From NCBI RefSeq assembly GCF_001806325.1, contig NZ_CP017580.1, positions 2,728,001 through 2,792,000 of the forward strand: a stretch of DNA of 64,000 nt. The letters run 5' to 3'. A model generated the notes under the pieces. The model saw only the letters and a list, made by a program, of their open reading frames with translations. It was not told the DNA's origin and made no database searches. Both the position numbers and the translations under genes were made by a program. This document shows, one piece after another, positions 16,222-24,147 of this stretch (its first letter is position 1; the number at the start of each line of letters is the position of its first letter). The DNA is from Curtobacterium sp. BH-2-1-1 (GTDB taxonomy: Bacteria; Actinomycetota; Actinomycetes; Actinomycetales; Microbacteriaceae).

Positions 16222-16250
16222 ACGGCCCCGGACCACGTGTCCGGGGCCGT
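16222..16250 (+). terminator. Rho-independent-like terminator hairpin
   Basis: ACGGCCCCGGA and TCCGGGGCCGT form a perfect 11-bp stem around a 7-nt loop, 23 bp after the MT0933-like stop. There is little T-tract, as usual in GC-rich actinobacteria. Confidence 0.75.
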
Positions 16251-16310
16251 TCGCCGTCAGCGGTACCCGTCCGACTGGACTCCGGGCCGCGAGCAGACCA
16301 CCATTGTGTG

Positions 16311-17612
16311 GTGACTGTCGTGGCGCCCAACCAACCGCTCACCGAGTCCGAGGTCGAGGCGATCAAACGGGACTTCCCGATCCTCCAGCAGGAGGTGAAC
16401 GGGTTCCCCCTCGCCTACCTCGACTCCGGGGCCACCGCCGAACGACCCCGCCAGGTGCTCGACGCCGAACGACGTTTCCTCGAGCACGACAACGCCGCCG
16501 TGCACCGCGGCGCGCACACCCTCGCCGCGCTGAGCACCGACGCGTACGAGGACGCCCGGGCCACCGTCGCCGGGTTCGTCGGGGCGGCGTCACCGTCCGA
16601 GGTCGTGTGGACCGCGAACGCCACCGACGCCCTCAACCTCGTGGCGTACGGCATCGCGAACGCCAGCCGCGGCCGTGGGGGACCCGATGCCGAGCGCTTC
16701 CGCATCGGACCCGGCGACGAGGTCCTCGTCACCGAGGCCGAGCACCACGCCAACCTCGTCCCGTGGCAGGAGCTCGCCGCGCTGACCGGTGCGACGCTCC
16801 GCTGGGTCCCCGTCGCGGACGACGGCACCTGGACGGCCGAGGACGCCGTCGCCCTGGTCTCCGACCGCACGAAGGTCGTCGCCTTCGCCCACGTCTCGAA
16901 CGTCACCGGCATGGTCGCCCCGGTGTCGGCCGTCGTCGCGGCCGCCCACGCGCACGGTGCCCTCGTCGTCCTCGACGCCTGCCAGTCCGCACCGCACCGG
17001 CCGCTCGACGTGCAGGCGCTCGGCGTCGACTTCGCGGCGTTCTCCGGGCACAAGATGCTCGGGCCGAACGGCATCGGCGTGCTCTGGGGCCGCCAGGAAC
17101 TGCTCGACGCCCTGCCCCCGTTCCGGACCGGCGGATCGATGATCACCACGGTGACGATGGAGCACACCGACTTCATGCCGGCGCCCGAGCGGTTCGAGGC
17201 CGGCACCCAGCCCGTGTCGCAGGCCGTGGCGCTCGCCGAGGCGGTCCGCTACCTGCAGGGCATCGGCATGGAGCGGGTCCGTGCGCACGAGGAGCACCTG
17301 GCCGAGCGCATGCTCACCGGACTCGCCGCGATCCCGGGCATCCACGTCGTCGGTCCGCCCGCCGGGGTGCCGCGGTCCGGTCTCGTGTCGTTCGACGTCG
17401 ACGGCGTGCACGCCCACGACGTCTCGCAGTACCTCGACGCCCAGGGCATCGCGGTGCGCTCCGGCCACCACTGCGCCCAACCGCTGCACCGTCGGCTCGG
17501 CCTCGTCGCCACCAGCCGCGCGAGCACGTACGTCTACACGACCGAGCAGGACGTCGACCGGTTCCTCACGGCCGTCGGCGAGGTCCGCGGCTACTTCGGA
17601 GCGACCGCATGA
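16311..17612 (+). CDS. sufS: Cysteine desulfurase SufS
   Basis: This PLP enzyme removes sulfur from L-cysteine for Fe-S cluster assembly. The PLP lysine is in FSGHKMLGPNGIGVLWG. The persulfide cysteine is in VRSGHHCAQPLHRRLG near the C-terminus. TEAEHHANLVPWQ holds the PLP-stacking histidine. It is 433 aa from GTG 16311; adjacent GTG codons at 16308 and 16320 are alternatives, and the leader has no Shine-Dalgarno. It overlaps sufU by 4 bp (ATGA), so sulfur transfer to SufU is expected. Confidence 0.93.
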   Translation: MTVVAPNQPLTESEVEAIKRDFPILQQEVNGFPLAYLDSGATAERPRQVLDAERRFLEHDNAAVHRGAHTLAALSTDAYEDARATVAGFVGAASPSEVVWTANATDALNLVAYGIANASRGRGGPDAERFRIGPGDEVLVTEAEHHANLVPWQELAALTGATLRWVPVADDGTWTAEDAVALVSDRTKVVAFAHVSNVTGMVAPVSAVVAAAHAHGALVVLDACQSAPHRPLDVQALGVDFAAFSGHKMLGPNGIGVLWGRQELLDALPPFRTGGSMITTVTMEHTDFMPAPERFEAGTQPVSQAVALAEAVRYLQGIGMERVRAHEEHLAERMLTGLAAIPGIHVVGPPAGVPRSGLVSFDVDGVHAHDVSQYLDAQGIAVRSGHHCAQPLHRRLGLVATSRASTYVYTTEQDVDRFLTAVGEVRGYFGATA

Positions 17613-18058
17613 GCTCCCTCGACTCCCTCTACCAGCAGGTCATCCTCGACCACGCGAAGGCCCGGCACGGCGACGGCGAGCTGCCCGACGCCGACGCCGA
17701 GCACTTCGAGCGCAATCCCACCTGCGGCGACGAGATCACCGTGCGCGTGCGCCTCGAGCCCGGCACGGACCGCATCGCCGGTCTCGCGTGGCAGGGCGAC
17801 GGCTGCTCGATCTCGATGGCGTCGGCGTCGGTCCTCACGGACATGGCGGTCGGTCGCACGGTGCCCGAGCTGCTCGCGCTCACCGAGGAGTTCCGCACGA
17901 TGATGCGGTCCCGCGGTGCCGGTGAGCCCGACGAGGACGTGCTCGAGGACCTCGTCGCGTTCCACGGCGTCTCGAAGTTCGTCATGCGGGTCAAGTGCGG
18001 CATGCTCGCGTGGGTCGCGGCCGAGGCCGCCGCGCGCGAGGCGACCACGCGCTCCTGA
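17609..18058 (+). CDS. sufU: SufU-type sulfur-transfer/Fe-S assembly protein
   Basis: Three conserved cysteines appear in NPTCGDEI, GDGCSIS and RVKCGMLAW, the SufU zinc-binding set, and the IscU-like lysine-histidine is absent. In Gram-positive bacteria SufU takes persulfide sulfur from SufS. At 149 aa it is typical. It overlaps sufS by ATGA and is therefore translationally coupled. An R1 repeat follows as possible terminator. Confidence 0.93.
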   Translation: MSSLDSLYQQVILDHAKARHGDGELPDADAEHFERNPTCGDEITVRVRLEPGTDRIAGLAWQGDGCSISMASASVLTDMAVGRTVPELLALTEEFRTMMRSRGAGEPDEDVLEDLVAFHGVSKFVMRVKCGMLAWVAAEAAAREATTRS

Positions 18059-18068
18059 CGCGACCGGT

Positions 18069-18120
18069 CTGCGGTCCCGGAGGCGCGGGGCGGGCCCGCA
18101 CCGTCCCTCCCGGACCGCAG
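18069..18120. repeat. R1 repeat with extended outer stem
   Basis: CTGCGGTCC...GGAGGCGCGG pairs imperfectly with CCGTCCCTCCC...GGACCGCAG. It begins 11 bp after the sufU stop and probably terminates the suf transcript. Confidence 0.65.
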
Positions 18121-18182
18121 TCCCACGTCACGGTTCGTCACCTTCCGCCGTCCGCCCCGGGTCGGCACGTACCGTCACGCTC

Positions 18183-19586
18183 GTGAGCACGAGCAGCGAG
18201 CACCGTCAGATCCGGTTCAACGCCTTCGACATGAACTGCGTGGCGCACCAGTCCTCCGGGCTCTGGCGGCACCCGCGGGACCGGTCCCGGCACTACAACG
18301 ACCTGTCGTACTGGACCGACCTCGCGCAGCTGCTCGAGCGGGGCAACTTCGACGGAATCTTCATCGCCGACGTGCTCGGGACGTACGACGTCTACGGCGA
18401 CTCGAACGAGGCCGCGCTCCGCACCGGGTCGCAGGTCCCCGTGAACGACCCGATCCTGCTGGTGTCCGCGATGGCGTCGGTGACCGAGCACCTCGGCTTC
18501 GGGATCACGGCGGGGACCGCGTACGAGCACCCGTACCCGTTCGCCCGACGCATCTCGACGCTCGACCACCTCACGAAGGGCCGCATCGGCTGGAACGTCG
18601 TGACCGGGTACCTGCCGAGTGCCGCGCGGAACATGGGGCAGACCGACCAGCTCTCGCACGACGACCGGTACGACGTCGCCGACGAGTACCTCGAGGTCCT
18701 CTACAAGCTGTGGGAGGGCTCGTGGGAGGACGACGCCGTGGTCGAGGACCGCGAGACCGGCGTCTTCACCGACCCCGCGAAGGTCCACCCGATCGAGCAC
18801 CACGGCACGCACTTCGACGTCCCGGGCATCCACCTGTCCGAGCCGTCGGTCCAGCGGTCGCCCGTGATCTACCAGGCCGGGGCCTCGCCGCGCGGCATCC
18901 GGTTCGCGGCCGAGAACGCCGAGGCGGTGTTCGTGGGCGCACCGACCGTCGAGCAGCTCGCGTCGACCGTGCGGAAGGTCCGTGACGCCCTGGAGGCTGC
19001 TGGTCGCGACCGGTACGCCGCCCGCGTCTACACGCTGCTCACCGTCATCACCGACGCCACCGACGAGCTCGCCCAGGCCAAGTACGAGGACTACCTGTCC
19101 TACGCCTCGGAGCTCGGTGCGCTCGTGCTCAACTCCGGCTGGATGGGCGTCGACCTGTCGCAGTGGGACCTCGACGAGCCGCTCGGCGACGTCGAGTCGA
19201 ACGCGATCCAGTCCGCGGCGGCGAACATCGCGGCGGCCACCGGGTCCGACGGGTCGAAGTGGACGATCCGGGACCTCGCCCGGCACACGGCGATCGGCGG
19301 CCTCGGCCCGGCCGCGGTCGGCGGCGGGGCGACCATCGCCGACCGGCTCGTCGCGATCCAGGAGCAGACGGACGTCGACGGGTTCAACCTCGCCTACGCG
19401 GTGACCCCGGGGACGTGGGAGGACGTCATCGAGTTCGTCGTGCCGGAGCTCCGTGCCCGCGGCGTCTACCCCGAGGGCTACGAGCCCGGGTCGCTGCGGC
19501 ACAAGCTGCACGGGCGCGGTGACCGGCTGCCGGCGGAGCACCGCGGGGCGTCGTTCCGGGTGGGGCAGTCCGCAGCCGTACGCTGA
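18183..19586 (+). CDS. FMN-dependent monooxygenase, NtaA/SnaA/DszA family (LLM class)
   Basis: The 467-residue luciferase-like protein starts with IRFNAFDMNCVAHQSSGLW, typical of NtaA/DszA flavin monooxygenases, and has GRIGWNVVTGYLPSAARNMG and VYQAGASPRG-like (VIYQAGASPRGIRF) motifs. Members oxidise nitrilotriacetate, EDTA, pristinamycin or sulfur compounds with FMNH2 from a separate reductase. No flavin reductase is adjacent, so substrate is unknown. The start is GTG 18183, with TACCGT 7 nt upstream. Confidence 0.88.
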   Translation: MSTSSEHRQIRFNAFDMNCVAHQSSGLWRHPRDRSRHYNDLSYWTDLAQLLERGNFDGIFIADVLGTYDVYGDSNEAALRTGSQVPVNDPILLVSAMASVTEHLGFGITAGTAYEHPYPFARRISTLDHLTKGRIGWNVVTGYLPSAARNMGQTDQLSHDDRYDVADEYLEVLYKLWEGSWEDDAVVEDRETGVFTDPAKVHPIEHHGTHFDVPGIHLSEPSVQRSPVIYQAGASPRGIRFAAENAEAVFVGAPTVEQLASTVRKVRDALEAAGRDRYAARVYTLLTVITDATDELAQAKYEDYLSYASELGALVLNSGWMGVDLSQWDLDEPLGDVESNAIQSAAANIAAATGSDGSKWTIRDLARHTAIGGLGPAAVGGGATIADRLVAIQEQTDVDGFNLAYAVTPGTWEDVIEFVVPELRARGVYPEGYEPGSLRHKLHGRGDRLPAEHRGASFRVGQSAAVR

Positions 19587-19590
19587 ACCG

Positions 19591-20136
19591 GTGATCGGGT
19601 CGTCGTTCGTCGTGCGTGCCGCCGTCGAGGACGAGGTCACCGCGTGCGTCGACCTGTGGACGCGCGCCGTCGCCACCCGTGACGGCGTGCCCGAGTCGGA
19701 CGCGGCGCGGGAACGCGCCCGGTCGAAGTTCGCGGTGCCCCGCGTCGCGCTCGTCGTGGCGTCGACGGAGTCGGACCGTGGTGCGGCCGCGGCGATCGCC
19801 GGGTTCGCGCTCGTCACCGCTCCGGGGACGGGGCGTCCGGGGGACCCGGAGGACGCGGCCTACCTCTCGCTCCTCGCCGTCGACCCGCGGGCCCAGGGGC
19901 ACGGACTCGGACGGTCCCTGCTGCTGGAAGCCGTCGCCGAGGCCGGAGCCGCGGGCCACCGCCGAGCCCTGCTGCACGCGCTGGACGACAACGCGCCGGC
20001 GCTCCGGCTGTACCGCAGCGCGGGGTTCCGCCCCGTGGGCGACCCCTTCGCGCACGCACTGAGCGGTCGGCCGACCCGGGTCTGGGTCGCCGACGGCGTC
20101 GACGCTGCCGAGGGTGTCGTCGCTGCCGACGACTGA
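19591..20136 (+). CDS. GNAT family N-acetyltransferase
   Basis: The acetyl-CoA site is visible in LLAVDPRAQGHGLGRSLLLE (motif A, R/QxxGxG/A) around residues 95-115, then ALRLYRSAGFRPVG (motif B). The 181 aa length fits a single GNAT domain. The acceptor is unknown. It begins 4 bp after the monooxygenase stop; its TACGCT element overlaps the end of that gene and lies 6 nt before GTG 19591, so it may have its own leaderless promoter. Confidence 0.85.
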   Translation: MIGSSFVVRAAVEDEVTACVDLWTRAVATRDGVPESDAARERARSKFAVPRVALVVASTESDRGAAAAIAGFALVTAPGTGRPGDPEDAAYLSLLAVDPRAQGHGLGRSLLLEAVAEAGAAGHRRALLHALDDNAPALRLYRSAGFRPVGDPFAHALSGRPTRVWVADGVDAAEGVVAADD

Positions 20137-20140
20137 CCCG

Positions 20141-20716
20141 TCAGGACGGCTGGGGCTCCGGCTCCGGCTGGGGAACGGGCAGCGCGTCCGCCGCGCTCGG
20201 CCACGGCGCCCACTTCGCCCGTGGCGCGACGAGCAGGTACGGCTGCGGCGTCGGGTAGGAGACGAGTTCGAGCGTCGAGCCCCACGGGGTCCGGGTGTAC
20301 ACGAACCGGTTCCCCTCGCCGACCTCGAGGCCGCGGAGGTCCCGAGGATCCGAGTTGCGGGTGCCCCCGGCTGCCTCGATGCGGGCGAGCGTGCCGTCGA
20401 GGTCGTCCGTGTACATCGCGAGGTGCTGCCACCCGAGGTCCGCGGGGTGCACGGGACGGTGCTGGTCCGGTCCGTGGTACTCGAACAGCTCGAGACCCGG
20501 TCCGTCCGGCAGTGCGAGCATCCGCATCGCGCCCTGTGCCATCGTCGACGGGATCCCCAGGTAGCGGTGCGCCTCGGCCGTCGCGTTCGGCTCCTCGGTG
20601 CGGCAGCGCATGTCGTACAGCACGACGGCGTCGAACGCCGCCTCGAAGAACGCCGTGGCGGCATCGATGTCCGGCACCGTGACGCCCACGTGGTCGATCC
20701 TGATTCCCGCGCTCAT
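20141..20716 (-). CDS. VOC family (glyoxalase-like) protein
   Basis: Two VOC modules can be traced: IRIDHVGVTVPDIDAATAFF at the N-terminus and LGWQHLAMYTDDLDGTLARI near residue 95, with metal-type residues H9, E76-type (LELFEYHG) and E near LELVSYPTPQ. It resembles methylmalonyl-CoA epimerase/dioxygenase-type proteins. Substrate is unknown. The C-terminus ends in a Pro/Glu-rich tail. It converges on the GNAT gene with a 4-bp gap and starts at ATG 20716 with CAGGAT 6 nt upstream. Confidence 0.82.
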   Translation of the reverse strand: MSAGIRIDHVGVTVPDIDAATAFFEAAFDAVVLYDMRCRTEEPNATAEAHRYLGIPSTMAQGAMRMLALPDGPGLELFEYHGPDQHRPVHPADLGWQHLAMYTDDLDGTLARIEAAGGTRNSDPRDLRGLEVGEGNRFVYTRTPWGSTLELVSYPTPQPYLLVAPRAKWAPWPSAADALPVPQPEPEPQPS

Positions 20717-20808
20717 GGGCCGATCCTGACATCCGGGCGCCCGCACGTTCCGCCCGGGTGTCGAGGGTGCGGTGCCGATGCGGCTTCCCGCACGCCGCAG
20801 ACCGGTGA

Positions 20809-20826
20809 GGTGAGGCTGCCCTCACC
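20809..20826. promoter_or_regulatory. DtxR/IdeR-type iron box 1 (GGTGAGGCTGCCCTCACC)
   Basis: This near-perfect dyad fits the DtxR pattern (TTAGGTTAGGCTAACCTAA) with G/C replacing the outer A/T pairs. It lies about 70 bp upstream of the VIT-family transporter start. A second, partial box follows 16 bp later. Confidence 0.65.
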
Positions 20827-20841
20827 GGAAAAACCCTGATC

Positions 20842-20855
20842 AGGGTAGCCTCACC
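20842..20855. promoter_or_regulatory. DtxR/IdeR-type iron box 2 (AGGGTAGCCTCACC)
   Basis: Its reverse complement GGTGAGGCTACCCT matches box 1 at 13 of 14 positions. The pair of boxes 41 bp before the VIT gene supports iron-dependent control. Confidence 0.6.
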
Positions 20856-20895
20856 ATGCTGGCGCCGACCCGCGCCGAGTGGCATCCTGACTCGC

Positions 20896-21615
20896 ATGTC
20901 GACCGCTGCGGACCTCGTCCTGCCCTCCACGGACCACGACGCCACGAGCGCCGCCCGGCTCAACTGGCTGCGCGCCGGCCTGCTCGGGGCCAACGACGGC
21001 ATCGTCTCGGTCGCGGCGGTGCTCGTCGGCGTCGCCGGAGCCGGCGCGGGGACCGGTCCGGTCATCGCGGCGGGCGCCGCTGCCCTCGTCGGCGGTGCGG
21101 TCTCGATGGCCCTCGGCGAGTACGTGTCCGTCAGCGGTGCCCGTGACGCCCAGCGCACCGGCCAGGCCGCCCACCAGGCCGAGCTCGAGGCGGAGTCGGA
21201 GGACGCCGGCACGATCGCCGCCCACTACCGGAGCCTCGGCGTCGACCCGGCCGTCGCGAGCGCCGTCGCCGACGAGCTCGTCCGACCCGAGGTGCGCCGT
21301 CGACGGGCAGCGGTCGCGCTCCGCGATGCCGAGGACGAGGTGGTCAGCCCGTGGCGTGCCGCGTGGGTGTCGGCGGCGACCTTCACGACCGGTGCCGCGC
21401 TGCCCTTCCTCGCGATGCTCCTCAGCCCCGAGCCCGCCCGCGTGGCGGTGACGGTCGTCGCGGTCCTCGTCGCGCTCGCCGCCACCGGCACGACCGGTGC
21501 CACGCTCGGTGGTGCGCCGCGCACGCGGGCGACGATCCGTGTCGTGACCGGGGGAGCGCTGGCCCTGGCCGCGACGTACGCGGCCGGGGCGGTCCTCGGG
21601 GCGCACGCGCTCTGA
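20896..21615 (+). CDS. VIT1/CCC1 family iron/manganese transporter
   Basis: The N-terminal LRAGLLGANDGIVSVAAVLVGV and GAVSMALGEYVSVSGARDAQ segments are VIT1/CCC1 signatures. The cytosolic helical metal-binding segment (residues ~75-155) links TM2 and TM3, and three more spans follow. Bacterial VIT proteins export Fe2+ or Mn2+ to relieve overload. The 239 aa length is typical. Two iron boxes upstream imply DtxR/IdeR control, probably activation or derepression when iron is high. Confidence 0.88.
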   Translation: MSTAADLVLPSTDHDATSAARLNWLRAGLLGANDGIVSVAAVLVGVAGAGAGTGPVIAAGAAALVGGAVSMALGEYVSVSGARDAQRTGQAAHQAELEAESEDAGTIAAHYRSLGVDPAVASAVADELVRPEVRRRRAAVALRDAEDEVVSPWRAAWVSAATFTTGAALPFLAMLLSPEPARVAVTVVAVLVALAATGTTGATLGGAPRTRATIRVVTGGALALAATYAAGAVLGAHAL

Positions 21616-21650
21616 GCGGGCGGACGGCGATCGGTGTCGGTGTCCGTGTC

Positions 21651-21664
21651 GGAACGATCGTTCC
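21651..21664. promoter_or_regulatory. Purine-operon operator 1 (GGAACGATCGTTCC)
   Basis: Perfect 14-bp palindrome 119 bp upstream of the permease start. A 12/14 match occurs before pucG at 25538-25551. The local RpiR regulator (28097-28930) is the most likely binder. Confidence 0.65.
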
Positions 21665-21687
21665 AGGATGGGCGTCACGACACACGA

Positions 21688-21707
21688 CCGTTACACGGGG
21701 GTAACGG
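21688..21707. promoter_or_regulatory. GlnR-like inverted repeat (GTTAC-N6-GTAAC)
   Basis: CCGTTAC and GTAACGG flank ACGGGG. GTNAC-N6-GNAAC-type elements are bound by the actinobacterial nitrogen regulator GlnR, and similar ones by MtrA. A purine-nitrogen operon is a sensible GlnR target. Inferred by eye only. Confidence 0.45.
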
Positions 21708-21782
21708 GCCGGGCGCAGTGTCTCCGTAGCGTCGTGGCACAGGCGGACACCGCTCGCCCTTCCCACTCCTTCGGAGGACGCC

Positions 21783-23342
21783 ATGGCAACAGAGATCCAG
21801 CCCCCGGTCGCCGCGCCCCACGCCCCCCGCACGACGGCAGCACCCGCCGGTGCCGGCGTCGTCCGCCCCGGGTACGACCCGGCGCTCACCAACGAGGACC
21901 TCGCTCCGCTCCGCAAGCAGACGTGGACGAGCTACAACATCTTCGCGTTCTGGATGTCGGACGTGCACTCGGTCGGCGGCTACGTCACCGCCGGGTCGCT
22001 CTTCGCCCTGGGCATCGCCAGCTGGCAGGTGCTCATCGCCCTGGTGGTCGGCATCCTCATCGTGCAGGTGTTCGCGAACCTCGTCGCCAAGCCGTCCCAG
22101 CGCACCGGGGTGCCGTACCCGGTGATCAACCGCGCGGTGTTCGGCGTGCTCGGGGCGAACGTCCCCGCCATCATCCGCGGGCTCATCGCGATGGCCTGGT
22201 ACGGCGTGCAGACCTTCCTCGCCGCCCAGTCGCTCAACATCGTCTTCCTCAAGTTCATCCCGGCCTCGGCGGGACTCCTCGAGCACTCGTTCCTCGGGCT
22301 CTCCGCGCTCGGTTGGATCTCGTACGCCATCCTCTGGGTCGCACAGGGCGCCCTCTTCTGGATGGGCATGGACGCGATCCGGCGGTTCATCGACTGGGCC
22401 GGCCCGGCGGTGTACGTCATCATGATCGCCCTCGCCATCTACCTCGTCAGCCGTGCCGGCATCGGGAACATCTCGTTCACGCTGTCCGCCGGTGCGCCGC
22501 TGTCGTTCGGCGCGAGCATCCCGGTGATGCTGTCCGCCATCGCCCTCGTGGTGAGCTACTTCTCCGGCCCGATGCTGAACTTCGGCGACTTCTCCCGCTA
22601 CGCGAAGTCGTTCGACGCGGTGAAGCGCGGCAACCTCTGGGGCCTGCCGATCAACTTCCTGTTCTTCTCGGTGCTCACCGTCCTCTGCGCCAGCGCCACG
22701 GTGCCGGTGTTCGGCAAGCTCATCACCGACCCGATCGAGACCGTGCAGGCGATCGGGGCACCGTTCGCGATCCTCCTCGGCGGGTTGACCTTCGTCACCG
22801 CGACCGTCGGCATCAACATCGTCGCGAACTTCATCAGCCCCGCGTTCGACTTCTCGAACGTGGCCCCGCGGAAGATCAGCTGGCGGGCGGGCGGCATGAT
22901 CGCGGCCGTCGGGTCCGTCCTCCTCACCCCGTGGAACTGGTACGGCAACGACCAGGCGATCCTGTACACGCTGGGGGTCCTCGGCGCCCTGATCGGCCCG
23001 CTGTTCGGGATCCTCATCGCCGGCTACTACATCGTCGCGAAGCAGCGCATCGCCGTCGACGACATGTACACGAAGGACCCCGCGGCCCGGTACTGGTACG
23101 TCAAGGGCTTCAACCCGAACGCGATCTGGACGCTCGTCGTCACCGGTGCGGTGTCGGTCGCCAGTGCGGTCCTGCCGTCGGCGCTCGGCGTCGTCCCGTG
23201 GCTGTCGAACTACAGCTGGTTCATCGGGTGCGCCCTCGGCCTCGTCGTCTTCGTCGGGATGGAGCGCTTGCGTCCGAGCATGCCCGTGCTGGCCGCCGAC
23301 GACCCGTCCGTCGACGACGGCGCCGCGGTCGGCCGGGCCTGA
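21783..23342 (+). CDS. NCS1 family nucleobase/allantoin:cation symporter
   Basis: It has 12 predicted membrane spans over 519 residues and the NCS1 signature TWTSYNIFAFWMSDVHSVGG near residue 45. This is close to Mhp1/PucI-type hydantoin and allantoin permeases. It likely imports allantoin or a purine at the cell membrane. GGAGG with a 5-nt spacer precedes the ATG. It is the first gene of a six-gene purine-nitrogen operon, with two candidate regulatory palindromes upstream. Confidence 0.9.
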   Translation: MATEIQPPVAAPHAPRTTAAPAGAGVVRPGYDPALTNEDLAPLRKQTWTSYNIFAFWMSDVHSVGGYVTAGSLFALGIASWQVLIALVVGILIVQVFANLVAKPSQRTGVPYPVINRAVFGVLGANVPAIIRGLIAMAWYGVQTFLAAQSLNIVFLKFIPASAGLLEHSFLGLSALGWISYAILWVAQGALFWMGMDAIRRFIDWAGPAVYVIMIALAIYLVSRAGIGNISFTLSAGAPLSFGASIPVMLSAIALVVSYFSGPMLNFGDFSRYAKSFDAVKRGNLWGLPINFLFFSVLTVLCASATVPVFGKLITDPIETVQAIGAPFAILLGGLTFVTATVGINIVANFISPAFDFSNVAPRKISWRAGGMIAAVGSVLLTPWNWYGNDQAILYTLGVLGALIGPLFGILIAGYYIVAKQRIAVDDMYTKDPAARYWYVKGFNPNAIWTLVVTGAVSVASAVLPSALGVVPWLSNYSWFIGCALGLVVFVGMERLRPSMPVLAADDPSVDDGAAVGRA

Positions 23343-23382
23343 CCGACCGAGCCGTCCCACCCGCACCACCGGAAGGAACTCG

Positions 23383-24147
23383 ATGCGCATCCGCGTCGTC
23401 AACCCCAACACCACCTCCTCGATGACCGCGGCGATCGGCAGCGCCGCCGCCGCGGTCGCCGGGCCCGGGACGATCGTCGAGGCCGTCAACCCCACCATGG
23501 GGCCGGCGTCGATCGAGAGCCACTACGAGGAGGCGCTGGCCGTCCCCGGGCTCCTCGAGCAGATCGCGCTCGGCGAGCAGGACGGTGTCGACGCGTTCGT
23601 GGTCGCGTGCTTCGGGGACCCCGGGCTCGACGCGGCACGCGAGGTCGCGTCCGGACCCGTCATCGGCATCGCGGAGGCGGCCTTCCACGCCGCCGCGATG
23701 CTCGGGCGCCGGTTCGGCGTGGTGACCACCCTGAGCCGGACCACCGGCCGGGCGCACGAGCTCGCCGAACGGTACGGGTTCGCGTCGCTCGTGACCGAGG
23801 TCCGGGCGTGCGAGGTCCCCGTGCTCCGCCTGGAGGACCCGGACTCGGACGCCCGGGCACTCGTCGTCGAGGAGTGCCGGGCCGTGCTCGCTGGCGGCGC
23901 CGACGCCGTGGTGCTCGGCTGCGCCGGCATGGCGGACTTCTGCGCCGAGGTGTCCCGGGCCGTCGGGGCGCCGGTCGTGGACGGTGTCGCGGCGGCCACT
24001 GTGCTCGCCGAGTCCCTCGTGCGCCTCGGGCTCACGACCGGGCGACGCGGCGAGTACGCGCCACCCCCGGCCAAGCCGATGGCGGGACTGCTCGCGGGGT
24101 TCGAACGTCGGCCGATGGCGGGCGCGACGGTCGGGGCGGGCGCATGA
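23383..24147 (+). CDS. Asp/Glu/hydantoin racemase family protein (allantoin racemase-like)
   Basis: It begins MRIRVVNPNTTSSMTAAIG, the hydantoin racemase hallmark. The paired catalytic cysteines are in FVVACFGDPGLDAA and VVLGCAGMADF. Proteins of this family racemise allantoin or hydantoins so that the S-specific allantoinase can use both isomers. The 254 aa length is typical. GGAAGGA precedes ATG 23383. The stop overlaps the allantoinase start (ATGA), so they are co-translated. Confidence 0.88.
   Translation: MRIRVVNPNTTSSMTAAIGSAAAAVAGPGTIVEAVNPTMGPASIESHYEEALAVPGLLEQIALGEQDGVDAFVVACFGDPGLDAAREVASGPVIGIAEAAFHAAAMLGRRFGVVTTLSRTTGRAHELAERYGFASLVTEVRACEVPVLRLEDPDSDARALVVEECRAVLAGGADAVVLGCAGMADFCAEVSRAVGAPVVDGVAAATVLAESLVRLGLTTGRRGEYAPPPAKPMAGLLAGFERRPMAGATVGAGA

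Noticed and set aside
16305..16313. Alternative GTG start for sufS at 16308
   Set aside because: It is adjacent to 16311 and would add one residue only; neither has a Shine-Dalgarno, so the choice is marginal and 16311 was kept.
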